Of a stretch of 64,000 nucleotides of DNA, positions 49,927-61,842 are shown piece by piece. The notes beneath the pieces were generated by a model, which worked only from the letters and a program-made list of their open reading frames with translations, was not told the DNA's origin and did not search any database. Source of the DNA: Protula sp. h YS-2021. Its lineage: Eukaryota > Annelida > Polychaeta > Sabellida > Serpulidae. The translations under genes were made by a program, and so were the position numbers. Every line of letters starts with the position of its first letter. Within the stretch, counting starts at the first letter, position 1. The stretch spans positions 32,008,911 through 32,072,910 of the forward strand of contig OX457026.1 in assembly GCA_949752745.1 (NCBI GenBank). Reading direction: 5' to 3'.

Positions 49927-52900
49927 CTAGACCGAATTTCGCTACACGTAGCGAAATAGCACCCACTTGCAAGGGCAGAGACACAACATATTTGGTCAAA
50001 GACAAATAAATCAAATTTAGTTTTCTAACCGTTGTTGAGATACTGGTCAACTTACAGTTTTTGACCTTGACCATGACGGAGGAGGTCAAGATCACCGAGG
50101 TACCTCTTGTATAACGTCTTTTTGGCCCAAAGGGTCGAAAATGAGCTCAAAGTCGCTCTATCTCTAACCATTTACGAGATAATAGTCAACTTCCGGTTTT
50201 TGACCTTGACCGTGACCCAGAAGGTCAATGTCACCGAGGTACCTCTTATGTAACGTTGTATAGGCCCAAAGGGTCGAAAATGAGCTCAAAATCGCTCTAT
50301 CTCTAACCGTTTTCGAGATAATAGTCAACTTCCGGTTTTTGACCTTGACCGTGACCCAGAAGGTCAAGGTCACCGAGGTACCTCTTATGTAACGTTGTTT
50401 AGGCCCAAAGGATCGAAAATGAGCTCAAAATCGCTCTATCTCTAACCGTTTTCGAGATAATGGTCAACTTCCGGTTTTTGACCTTGACCGTGACCCAGAA
50501 GGTCAAGGTCACCGAGGTACCTCTTATGTAACGTTGTTTAGGCCCAAAGGGTCGAAAATGAGCTCAAAATCGCTCTATCTCTAACCGTTTTCGAGATAAT
50601 AGTCAACTTCCGGTTTTTGACCTTGACCGTGACCCAGAAGGTCAAGGTCACCGAGGTACCTCTTATGTAACGTTGTTTAGGCCCAAAGGGTCGAAAATGA
50701 GCTCAAAATCGCTCTATCTCTAACCGTTTTCGAGATAATAGTCAACTTCCGGTTTTTGACCTTGACCGTGACCCAGAAGGTCAAGGTCACCGAGGTACCT
50801 CTTATGTAACGTTGTTTAGGCCCAAAGGGTCGAAAATGAGCTCAAAATCGCTCTATCTCTAACCGTTTTCGAGATAATAGTCAACTTCTGGTTTTTGACC
50901 TTGACTGTGACCCAGAAGGTCAAGGTCACCGAGGTACCTCTTGTATAACGTCTTTTTGGCCCAAAGGGTCGAAAATGAGCTCAAAGTCGCTCTATCTCTA
51001 ACCGTTTACGAGATAATAGTCAACTTCCGGTTTTTGACCTTGACCGTGACCCAGAAGGTCAATGTCACCGAGGTACCTCTTATGTAACGTTGTATAGGCC
51101 CAAAGGGTCGAAAATGAGCTCAAAATCGCTCTATCTCTAACCGTTTTCGAGATAATAGTCAACTTCCGGTTTTTGACCTTGACCGTGACCCAGAAGGTCA
51201 AGGTCACCGAGGTACCTCTTATGTAACGTTGTTTAGGCCCAAAGGATCGAAAATGAGCTCAAAATCGCTCTATCTCTAACCGTTTTCGAGATAATGGTCA
51301 ACTTCCGGTTTTTGACCTTGACCGTGACCAAGAAGGTCAAGGTCACCGAGGTACCTCTTATGTAACGTTGTTTAGGCCCAAAGGGTCGAAAATGAGCTCA
51401 AAATCGCTCTATCTCTAACCGTTTTCGAGATAATAGTCAACTTCCGGTTTTTGACCTTGACCGTGACCCAGAAGGTCAAGGTCACCGAGGTACCTCTTAT
51501 GTAACGTTGTTTAGGCCCAAAGGGTCGAAAATGAGCTCAAAATCGCTCTATCTCTAACCGTTTGCGAGATAATAGTCAACTTCCGGTTTTTGACCTTGAC
51601 CGTGACCCAGAAGGTCAAGGTCACCGAGGTACCTCTTATGTAACGTTGTTTAGGCCCAAAGGGTCGAAAATGAGCTCAAAATCGCTCTATCTCTAACCGT
51701 TTTCGAGATAATAGTCAACTTCCGGTTTTTGACCTTGACTGTGACCCAGAAGGTCAAGGTCACCGAGGTACCTCTTGTCTAACGTTGTTTAGGCCCAAAG
51801 GGTCGAAAATGAGCTCAAAATCGCTCTATCTCTAACCGTTTTCGAGATAATAGTCAACTTCCGGTTTTTGACCTTGACCGTGACCCAGAAGGTCAAGGTC
51901 ACCGAGGTACCTGTTGTCTAACGTTGTTTAGGCCCAAAGGGTCGAAAATGAGCTCAAAATCGCTCTATCTCTAACCGTTTTCGAGATAATAGTCAATTTC
52001 CGGTTTTTGACCTTGACCGTGACCCAGAAGGTCAAGGTCACCGAGGTACCTCTTATGTAACGTTGTTTAGGCCCAAAGGGTCGAAAATGAGCTCAAAATC
52101 GCTCTATCTCTCACCGTTTTCGAGATAATAGTCAACTTCCGGTTTTTGACCTTGACCGTGACCCAGAAGGTCAAGGTCACCGAGGTACCTCTTGTCTAAC
52201 GTTGTTTAGGCCCAAAGGGTCGAAAATGAGCTCAAAATCGCTCTATCTCTAACCGTTTTCGAGATAATAGTCAACTTCCGGTTTTTGACCTTGACCGTGA
52301 CCCAGAAGGTCAAGGTCACCGAGGTACCTCTTGTCTAACGTTGTTTAGGCCCAAAGGGTCGAAAATGAGCTCAAAATCGCTCTATCTCTAACCGTTTTCG
52401 AGATAATAGTCAACTTCCGGTTTTTGATCTTGACCGTGACCCAGAAGGTCAAGGTCACCGAGGTACCTCTTATGTAACGTTGTTTAGGCCCAAAGGGTCG
52501 AAAATGAGCTCAAAATCGCTCTATCTCTCACCGTTTTCAAGATGAGTCGGCCTGTCGTTAAGGACGCGTGAAGTCACGTGACCTTTGACCTTGACCCTCA
52601 AGGTCAAGGTTAGTGATGAAAATTTACCCTTTACTTGGTACGTTTTATGTATTCACACTGGGATTTGAGCACCTTTATGGCTACTTTTCGTGATTAATAG
52701 GTGTTTCCAAAAATATTTTGACCTCATTTTAACCTTGACCTCTGATGTGCAAGGTCAAAAAATTTTACGGATTTGACGACAACTCATTACCCTCTATGTC
52801 TCTGCCACATGCCGTCTTTTTACGACAAACCCTGTAGGAGGAGTTTTCTGGAAACCACTTTGAGGTCAGAAAAACTTTGACCTCAAATTTGACCTTGACC

Positions 52901-53121
52901 TTCAAGGTCAAGGTCAAAAAATTTTGCGGATTTGACGACATCTCGTCACCCTCTATCACTGTGCCAAATTTCATCGTCCTACGTCAAATAGCGTAGGAGG
53001 AGTTTTCTGGAAACCTCCGTGACGGAAAAAAAAGAGAAAAAAAAAGGAAAAAAAAAGGGCAGAAATTTCGAGAAAAACTACAAACTTATTCCCATTTGCA
53101 AACGAAGTTTGCAAGTGGGAA
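49927..53121 (-). mobile_element. Helitron/Helentron-like non-autonomous element (HINE-like) with 139-bp satellite, copy A
   Basis: Oriented on the minus strand. The 5' end is TTCCCACTTGCAAAC with hairpin TTGCAAAC-loop-GTTTGCAA. The 3' end is a hairpin with 10-bp arms ATTTCGCTAC / GTAGCGAAAT followed by TCGGTCTAG, then flanking TT. CTAG fits the Helitron CTRR terminus and the hairpin lies the expected few bases upstream. CCCACTTGCAA near one end and TTGCAAGTGGG near the other form short subterminal inverted repeats. No target duplication and no Rep/helicase are seen. The interior holds about 18 satellite units, then a conserved tail (52541-53100) with repeated AAGGTCAAGGTCAAAAA and GTAGGAGGAGTTTTCTGGAA. 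Confidence 0.78.
50030..52540. repeat. 139-bp satellite array in copy A, mostly type A units
   Basis: About 18 units of 139 bp, measured from successive AACGTTGTTTAGGCC positions 50391, 50530 and 50669. Units read GACCGTGACCCAGAAGG between the divergent TGACCTTGA and TCAAGGTCA motifs; the first unit instead has the type B GACCATGACGGAGGAGG. A variant block recurs at 50164 and 50998, 834 bp or six units apart. Short frames repeated in the array are satellite readings, not genes. Confidence 0.95.
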
Positions 53122-54040
53122 TTAACCTCCTCATGGCTTAGAACCATAAGTGATTGTCAGGGACCGCCACTGATAAGTTAGAAACGTCTGTGGTTGTTAG
53201 GTACCGCCACTTTTGGATTAGAACCGTCTGTGGTTGTTAGGGAGCGCCACTGTAGGATTAGAACCGTCTGTGGTTGTTAGGGACCGCCACTGTTGGATTA
53301 GAACCGTCTGTGGTTGTAAGGGACCGCCACTGTTGGATTAGAACCGTCTGTGGTTGTTAGGGACCGCCACTGCTGGGTTAGAACCGTCGGTTGTTGATAG
53401 GGACCGCCACCGGAGATGAAAGCAATGTGTGCACAGGTAATCCAATGATTGCGTGACTTCATACATGCCTGCTTCACCTGGCGAAATCAATAAAAAAAAA
53501 TCGTGCCATACCAATATATCTCACATTTCTAAACAATCGTGGAGTGAAGCAATGTTACAGCTGGTGGCCTCTCGGGGAAACAAAAATAAATAAATAAAAA
53601 TAGAAAAATAAATAAATAAACTAGACCGAATTTCGCTACACGTAGCGAAATGACACCCACTTGCAATGGTATAATCTATCTGGTTAAAGACATATTTTCA
53701 ATCTTTCCACATAATTGTCAGCTTCCGACTTATTATCATGAACAAGGACATCGAAGTATAATGTAATCTCAAATAATCAAATTCAGTTTTCTAACCGTTT
53801 TCGAGGTAATGGTCAACTTCCGGTTTTTGACCTTGACCATGACGGAGGAGGTCAAGGTCACCGAGGTACCTCTTATACAACGTCTTTTAGGCCCAAAGGG
53901 TCGAAAATAAGCTCAAAATCGCTCTATCTCTAACCGTTTTCGAGATAATGGTCAACTTCCGGTTTTTGACCTTGACCATGGCGGAGGAGGTCAAGGTCAC
54001 CGAGGTACCTCTGATATAACGTCTTTTAGGCCCAAAGGGT
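52541..54040. repeat. first copy of a 4,878-bp-offset tandem duplication (unique-sequence part)
   Basis: The non-satellite sequence from GATGAGTCGGCCTG (52541) through the element tail, the 40-bp minisatellite spacer, the next element start and its first satellite units matches 57419-58918 base for base as far as I compared by eye. The offset is a constant 4,878 bp. It diverges at about 54040, where the arrays differ. Confidence 0.85.
53122..53620. repeat. spacer with 40-bp minisatellite (7 units)
   Basis: GAACCGTCTGTGGTTGTTAG recurs every 40 bp (53221, 53261, 53301, 53341, with variants at 53181 and 53381), each followed by GGACCGCCAC. The rest of the spacer is unique, ending in (AAAT)n-like sequence before the next element. 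Confidence 0.9.
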
Positions 54041-57000
54041 CGAAAATAAGCTCAAAATCGCTCTATCTCTAACCGTTTTCGAGATAATGGTCAACTTCCG
54101 GTTTTCGACCTTGACCATGACGGAGGAGGTCAAGGTCACCGAGGTACCTCTGATATAACGTCTTTTAGGTCCAAAGGGTCGAAAATAAGCTCAAAATCGC
54201 TCTATCTCTAACCGTTTTCGAGATAATGGTCAACTTCCGGTTTTCGACCTTGACCATGACGGAGGAGGTCAAGGTCACCGAGGTACCTCTTATATAACGT
54301 CTTTTAGGCCCAAAGGGTCGAAAATAAGCTCAAAATCGCTCTATCTCTGACCGTTTTCGAGATAATGGTCAACTTCCGGTTTTTGACCTTGACCATGACG
54401 CAGGAGGTCAAGGTCACCGAGGTACCTCTTATATAACGTCTTTTAGGCCCAAAGGGTCGAAAATAAGCTCAAAATCGCTCTATCTCTAACCGTTTTCGAG
54501 ATAATGGTCAACTTCCGGTTTTTGACCTTGACCATGACGGAGGAGGTCAAGGTCACCGAGGTACCTCTTATATAACGTCTTTTAGGCCCAAAGGGTCGAA
54601 AATAAGCTCAAAATCGCTCTATCTCTGACCGTTTTCGAGATAATGGTCAACTTCCGGTTTTTGACCTTGACCATGACGGAGGAGGTCAAGGTCACCGACG
54701 TACTTCTTATATAACATCTTTTAGGCCCAAAGGGTCGAAAATAAGCTCAAAATCGCTCTATCTCTAACCCTTTTCGAGATAATGGTCAACTTCCGGTTTT
54801 TGACCTTGACCATGACGGAGGAGGTCAAGGTCACCGAGGTACCTCTTACATAACGTCTTTTAGGCCCAAAGGGTCGAAAATAAGCTCAAAATCGCTCTAT
54901 CTCTAACCGTTTTCGAGATAATGGTCAACTTCCGGTTTTCGACCTTGACCATGACGGAGGAGGTCAAGGTCACCGAGGTACCTCTTATATAACGTCTTTT
55001 AGGCCCAAAGGGTCGAAAATAAGCTCAAAATCGCTCTATCTCTAACCGTTTTCGAGATAATGGTCAACTTCCGGTTTTCGACCTTGACCATGACGGAGGA
55101 GGTCAAGGTCACCGAGGTACCTCTTATATAACGTCTTTTAGGCCCAAAGGGTCGAAAATAAGCTCAAAATCGCTCTATCTCTGACCGTTTTCGAGATAAT
55201 GGTCAACTTCCGGTTTTTGACCTTGACCATGACGCAGGAGGTCAAGGTCACCGAGGTACTTCTTATATAACATCTTTTAGGCCCAAAGGGTCGAAAATGA
55301 GCTCAAAATCGCTCTATCTCTAACCGTTTTCGAGATAATAGTCAACTTCCGGTTTTTGACCTTGACCGTGACCCAGAAGGTCAAGGTCTGCGAGGTACCT
55401 CTTATGTAACGTTGTTTAGGCCCAAAGGGTCGAAAATGAGCTCAAAATCGCTCTATCTCTAACCGTTTTCGAGATAATAGTCAACTTCCGGTTTTTGACC
55501 TTGACTGTGACCCAGAAGGTCAAGGTCACCGAGGTACCTCTTGTATAACGTCTTTTTGGCCCAAAGGGTCGAAAATGAGCTCAAAGTCGCTCTATCTCTA
55601 ACCGTTTACGAGATAATAGTCAACTTCCGGTTTTTGACCTTGACCGTGACCCAGAAGGTCAATGTCACCGAGGTACCTCTTATGTAACGTTGTATAGGCC
55701 CAAAGGGTCGAAAATGAGCTCAAAATCGCTCTATCTCTAACCGTTTTCGAGATAATAGTCAACTTCCGGTTTTTGACCTTGACCGTGACCCAGAAGGTCA
55801 AGGTCACCGAGGTACCTCTTATGTAACGTTGTTTAGGCCCAAAGGATCGAAAATGAGCTCAAAATCGCTCTATCTCTAACCGTTTTCGAGATAACGGTCA
55901 ACTTCCGGTTTTTGACCTTGACCGTGACCCAGAAGGTCAAGGTCACCGAGGTACCTCTTATGTAACGTTGTTTAGGCCCAAAGGGTCGAAAATGAGCTCA
56001 AAATCGCTCTATCTCTAACCGTTTTCGAGATAATAGTCAACTTCCGGTTTTTGACCTTGACCGTGACCCAGAAGGTCAAGGTCACCGAGGTACCTCTTAT
56101 GTAACGTTGTTTAGGCCCAAAGGGTCGAAAATGAGCTCAAAATCGCTCTATCTCTAACCGTTTTCGAGATAATAGTCAACTTCCGGTTTTTGACCTTGAC
56201 CGTGACCCAGAAGGTCAAGGTCACCGAGGTACCTCTTATGTAACGTTGTTTAGGCCCAAAGGGTCGAAAATGAGCTCAAAATCGCTCTATCTCTAACCGT
56301 TTTCGAGATAATAGTCAACTTCCGGTTTTTGACCTTGACTGTGACCCAGAAGGTCAAGGTCACCGAGGTACCTCTTGTCTAACGTTGTTTAGGCCCAAAG
56401 GGTCGAAAATGAGCTCAAAATCGCTCTATCTCTAACCGTTTTCGAGATAATAGTCAACTTCCGGTTTTTGACCTTGACCGTGACCCAGAAGGTCAAGGTC
56501 ACCGAGGTACCTCTTGTCTAACGTTGTTTAGGCCCAAAGGGTCGAAAATGAGCTCAAAATCGCTCTATCTCTAACCGTTTTCGAGATAATAGTCAATTTC
56601 CGGTTTTTGACCTTGACCGTGACCCAGAAGGTCAAGGTCACCGAGGTACCTCTTATGTAACGTTGTTTAGGCCCAAAGGGTCGAAAATGAGCTCAAAATC
56701 GCTCTATCTCTAACCGTTTTCGAGATAATAGTCAACTTCCGGTTTTTGACCTTGACCGTGACCCAGAAGGTCAAGGTCACCGAGGTACCTCTTATGTAAC
56801 GTTGTTTAGGCCCAAAGGGTCGAAAATGAGCTCAAAATCGCTCTATCTCTAACCGTTTTCGAGATAATAGTCAACTTCCGGTTTTTGACCTTGACCGTGA
56901 CCCAGAAGGTCAAGGTCACCGAGGTACCTCTTATGTAACGTTGTTTAGGCCCAAAGGGTCGAAAATGAGCTCAAAATCGCTCTATCTCTAACCGTTTTCG

Positions 57001-57999
57001 AGATAATAGTCAACTTCCGGTTTTTGACCTTGACTGTGACCCAGAAGGTCAAGGTCACCGAGGTACCTCTTGTATAACGTCTTTTTGGCCCAAAGGGTCG
57101 AAAATGAGCTCAAAGTCGCTCTATCTCTAACCGTTTACGAGATAATAGTCAACTTCCGGTTTTTGACCTTGACCGTGACCCAGAAGGTCAATGTCACCGA
57201 GGTACCTCTTATGTAACGTTGTATAGGCCCAAAGGGTCGAAAATGAGCTCAAAATCGCTCTATCTCTAACCGTTTTCGAGATAATAGTCAACTTCCGGTT
57301 TTTGACCTTGACCGTGACCCAGAAGGTCAAGGTCACCGAGGTACCTCTTATGTAACGTTGTTTAGGCCCAAAGGGTCGAAAATGAGCTCAAAATCGCTCT
57401 ATCTCTCACCGTTTTCAAGATGAGTCGGCCTGTCGTTAAGGACGCGTGAAGTCACGTGACCTTTGACCTTGACCCTCAAGGTCAAGGTTAGTGATGAAAA
57501 TTTACCCTTTACTTGGTACGTTTTATGTATTCACACTGGGATTTGAGCACCTTTATGGCTACTTTTCGTGATTAATAGGTGTTTCCAAAAATATTTTGAC
57601 CTCATTTTAACCTTGACCTCTGATGTGCAAGGTCAAAAAATTTTACGGATTTGACGACAACTCATTACCCTCTATGTCTCTGCCACATGCCGTCTTTTTA
57701 CGACAAACCCTGTAGGAGGAGTTTTCTGGAAACCACTTTGAGGTCAGAAAAACTTTGACCTCAAATTTGACCTTGACCTTCAAGGTCAAGGTCAAAAAAT
57801 TTTGCGGATTTGACGACATCTCGTCACCCTCTATCACTGTGCCAAATTTCATCGTCCTACGTCAAATAGCGTAGGAGGAGTTTTCTGGAAACCTCCGTGA
57901 CGGAAAAAAAAGAGAAAAAAAAAGGAAAAAAAAAGGGCAGAAATTTCGAGAAAAACTACAAACTTATTCCCATTTGCAAACGAAGTTTGCAAGTGGGAA
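53621..57999 (-). mobile_element. Helitron/Helentron-like satellite element, copy B
   Basis: Boundaries match copy A: CTAGACCGAATTTCGC at the left and GCAAGTGGGAA at the right, both hairpins intact. The array has two parts: type B units to about 55290, then type A units to 57418, followed by the conserved tail. At 4.4 kb it is the longest copy. Confidence 0.78.
53770..57418. repeat. 139-bp satellite array in copy B, type B then type A units
   Basis: About 26 units. Up to about 55290 the units read ACCATGACGGAGGAGG with AACGTCTTTTAGGCC; after it they read ACCGTGACCCAGAAGG with AACGTTGTTTAGGCC. Marker variants near 55598 and 57127 are 1,529 bp (11 units) apart, showing block amplification. Confidence 0.95.
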
Positions 58000-58918
58000 T
58001 TAACCTCCTCATGGCTTAGAACCATAAGTGATTGTCAGGGACCGCCACTGATAAGTTAGAAACGTCTGTGGTTGTTAGGTACCGCCACTTTTGGATTAGA
58101 ACCGTCTGTGGTTGTTAGGGAGCGCCACTGTAGGATTAGAACCGTCTGTGGTTGTTAGGGACCGCCACTGTTGGATTAGAACCGTCTGTGGTTGTAAGGG
58201 ACCGCCACTGTTGGATTAGAACCGTCTGTGGTTGTTAGGGACCGCCACTGCTGGGTTAGAACCGTCGGTTGTTGATAGGGACCGCCACCGGAGATGAAAG
58301 CAATGTGTGCACAGGTAATCCAATGATTGCGTGACTTCATACATGCCTGCTTCACCTGGCGAAATCAATAAAAAAAAATCGTGCCATACCAATATATCTC
58401 ACATTTCTAAACAATCGTGGAGTGAAGCAATGTTACAGCTGGTGGCCTCTCGGGGAAACAAAAATAAATAAATAAAAATAGAAAAATAAATAAATAAACT
58501 AGACCGAATTTCGCTACACGTAGCGAAATGACACCCACTTGCAATGGTATAATCTATCTGGTTAAAGACATATTTTCAATCTTTCCACATAATTGTCAGC
58601 TTCCGACTTATTATCATGAACAAGGACATCGAAGTATAATGTAATCTCAAATAATCAAATTCAGTTTTCTAACCGTTTTCGAGGTAATGGTCAACTTCCG
58701 GTTTTTGACCTTGACCATGACGGAGGAGGTCAAGGTCACCGAGGTACCTCTTATACAACGTCTTTTAGGCCCAAAGGGTCGAAAATAAGCTCAAAATCGC
58801 TCTATCTCTAACCGTTTTCGAGATAATGGTCAACTTCCGGTTTTTGACCTTGACCATGGCGGAGGAGGTCAAGGTCACCGAGGTACCTCTGATATAACGT
58901 CTTTTAGGCCCAAAGGGT
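57419..58918. repeat. second copy of the 4,878-bp-offset tandem duplication
   Basis: Counterpart of 52541-54040. It includes the element tail, the 40-bp minisatellite (58000-58498) and the start of the next element. Near-identity implies very recent duplication, or an assembly error across the arrays. Confidence 0.85.
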
Positions 58919-61347
58919 CAAAAATAAGCTCAAAATCGCTCTATCTCTAACCGTTTTCGAGATAATGGTCAACTTCCGGTTTTTGACCTTGACCATGACG
59001 CAGGAGGTCAAGGTCACCGAGGTACCTCTTATATAACGTCTTTTAGGCCCGAAGGGTCGAAAATAAGCTCAAAATCGCTCTATCTCTAACCGTTTTCGAG
59101 ATAATGGTCAACTTCCGGTTTTTGACATTGACCATGACGCAGGAGGTCAAGGTCACCGAGGTACTTCTTATATAACATCTTTTAGGCCCAAAGGGTCGAA
59201 AATAAGCTCAAAATCGCTCTATCTCTAACCGTTTTCGAGATAATGGTCAACTTCCGGTTTTTGACCTTGACCATGACGCAGGAGGTCAAGGTCACCGAGG
59301 TACTTCTTATATAACATCTTTTAGGCCCAAAGGGTCGAAAATAAGCTCAAAATCGCTCTATCTCTAACCGTTTTCGAGATAATGGTCAACTTCCGGTTTT
59401 TGACCTTGACCATGACGGAGGAGGTCAAGGTCACCGAGGTACCTCTTATATAACGTCTTTTAGGCCCAAAGGGTCGAAAATAAGCTCAAAATCGCTCTAT
59501 CTCTAACCGTTTTCGAGATAATGGTCAACTTCCGGTTTTCGACCTTGACCATGACGGAGGAGGTCAAGGTCACCGAGGTACCTCTTATATAACGTCTTTT
59601 AGGCCCAAAGGGTCGAAAATAAGCTCAAAATCGCTCTATCTCTGACCGTTTTCGAGATAATGGTCAACTTCCGGTTTTCGACCTTGACCATGACGGAGGA
59701 GGTCAAGGTCACCGAGGTACCTCTTATATAACGTCTTTTAGGCCCAAGGGGTCGAAAATAAGCTCAAAATCGCTCTATCTCTAACCGTTTTCGAGATAAT
59801 GGTCAACTTCCGGTTTTCGACCTTGACCATGACGGAGGAGGTCAAGGTCACCGAGGTACTTCTTACATAACATCTTTTAGGCCCAAAGGGTCGAAAATAA
59901 GCTCAAAATCGCTCTATCTCTAACCCTTTTCGAGATAATGGTCAACTTCCGCTTTTTGACCTTGACCATGACGGAGGAGGTCAAGGTCACCGAGGTACCT
60001 CTTATATAGCGTCTTTTAGGCCCAAGGGATCGAAAATAAGCTCAAAATCGCTCTATCTCTAACCGTTTTCGAGATAATGGTCAACTTCCGGTTTTCGACC
60101 TTGACCATGACGGAGGAGGTCAAGGTCACCGAGGTACCTCTTATATAACGTCTTTTAGGCCCAAAGGGTCGAAAATAAGCTCAAAATCGCTCTATCTCTA
60201 ACCGTTTTCGAGATAATGGTCAACTTCCGGTTTTTGACCTTGACCATGACGGAGGAGGTCAAGGTCACCGAGGTACCTCTTATACAACGTCTTTTAGGCC
60301 CAAAGGGTCGAAAATAAGCTCAAAATCGCTCTATCTCTAACCGTTTTCGAGATAATGGTCAACTTCCGGTTTTCGACCTTGACCATGACGGAGGAGGTCA
60401 AGGTCACCGAGGTACCTCTTATACAACGTCTTTTAGGCCCAAAGGGTCGAAAATAAGCTCAAAATCGCTCTATCTCTAACCGTTTTCGAGATAATGGTCA
60501 ACTTCCGGTTTTCGACCTTGACCATGACGGAGGAGGTCAAGGTCACCGAGGTACCTCTTATATAACGTCTTTTAGGCCCAAAGGGTCGAAAATAAGCTCA
60601 AAATCGCTCTATCTCTAACCGTTTTCGAGATAATGGTCAACTTCCGGTTTTTGACCTTGACCATGACGGAGGAGGTCAAGGTCACCGAGGTACCTCTTAT
60701 GTAACGTCTTTTAGGCCCAAAGGGTCGAAAATAAGCTCAAAATCGCTCTATCTCTAACCGTATTCGAGATAATGGACAATTTGTCTCTAAGGGATTTCAA
60801 TATACAAAAGTCACATGACCTTGACCTTGACACTGAATGTCGAGATTCCATCAAAGATGTTACTGCCTACTGACACTGTACACGTGTTGAAACAAGGATT
60901 TGAGCGCTATTTCCAGCAAGTTTTCGTGATGGAATAGGTTTTTGAAAAAATATTTTGACCTCAATTTGACCTTGAAGGTCAAGGTCAAGGTCAAAAAATT
61001 TTGCGGATTTCACGACAACTCATTACCCTCTATGTTTCTGCCAAATGCCGTCTTTCTACTACAAACCGTGTAGGAGGAGTTTTCTGGAAACCAATTTGAG
61101 GTAAAAAAACTTTGACCTCAATTTGACCTTGACCTTGAAGGTCAAGGTCAAAAAAATTTGCGGATTTCACGACATCTCGTCACCCTCTACCTCTGTGCCA
61201 AATTTCATCGTCCTACGTCAAATAGCGTAGGAGGAGTTTTCTGGAAACCTCCGTGACGGAAAAAAAAAAAAAAAAAAAAGGAAGGAATAAACGGCCAGAA
61301 TTCTTTGCAAAGTATACCCATTTGCAAACTCTGTTTGCAAGTGGGAA
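58499..61347 (-). mobile_element. Helitron/Helentron-like satellite element, copy C
   Basis: The same left boundary and hairpin as copy B; right boundary TTTGCAAGTGGGAA with hairpin GCAAAC-TCT-GTTTGC. The array is all type B. The tail (60780-61310) is homologous to, but clearly diverged from, the tails of copies A and B. This copy may therefore be an older insertion whose left part was overwritten by the duplication. Confidence 0.75.
58660..60780. repeat. 139-bp satellite array in copy C, type B units
   Basis: About 15 units with ACCATGACGGAGGAGG or ACCATGACGCAGGAGG cores and AACGTCTTTTAGGCC. The array ends at an atypical unit (CCGTATTCGAGATAATGG) before the tail. Confidence 0.95.
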
Positions 61348-61739
61348 CTAGGTTTTACAGCATCTGTGCAGGAGTATCAAAGTTGTTGGCAGCTTCTATA
61401 TGCGTCCGCACTGGACTCCGGATACTCGCTGTAACGGAGTACGAACAGCCCGTAGTTACTTGTTGGCAGAGTATCAGCGTAATCTACTTTACATGCAGTG
61501 TCGATGCCAAAATATATCCTCAATCTATAGGCTTCGATCCATTCAAGTTTTCCCATCAAATCAGTCTTTTTACACCGGCTGTTAAATGTGGATGCGCTGG
61601 TCGACTCAACCTCTGTCTACCAGTCCTATGCGCTTGTACGTGTGGGCATGTGCTTGTATGTACATGTATATATCAGGCCTGGAAATTATTTTTTCCTTTG
61701 GGGGATTTATATATATGTTATATGGACTGAGTTATATTA

Positions 61740-61842
<103 letters not shown>

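Noticed and set aside
53141..53412. 40-bp units as a CRISPR-like array
   Set aside because: The whole 40-bp unit repeats; there are no variable spacers and no cas genes.
50164..57852. Repeated 69-codon minus-strand frames (at 50164, 50998, 55598, 57127 and 52765, 57643)
   Set aside because: They are readings of the 139-bp satellite and the element tail. Identical copies follow from array duplication, not coding constraint.
49927..60780. CRISPR-like array
   Set aside because: The 139-bp units are contiguous with no unique spacers, and the DNA is clearly eukaryotic.
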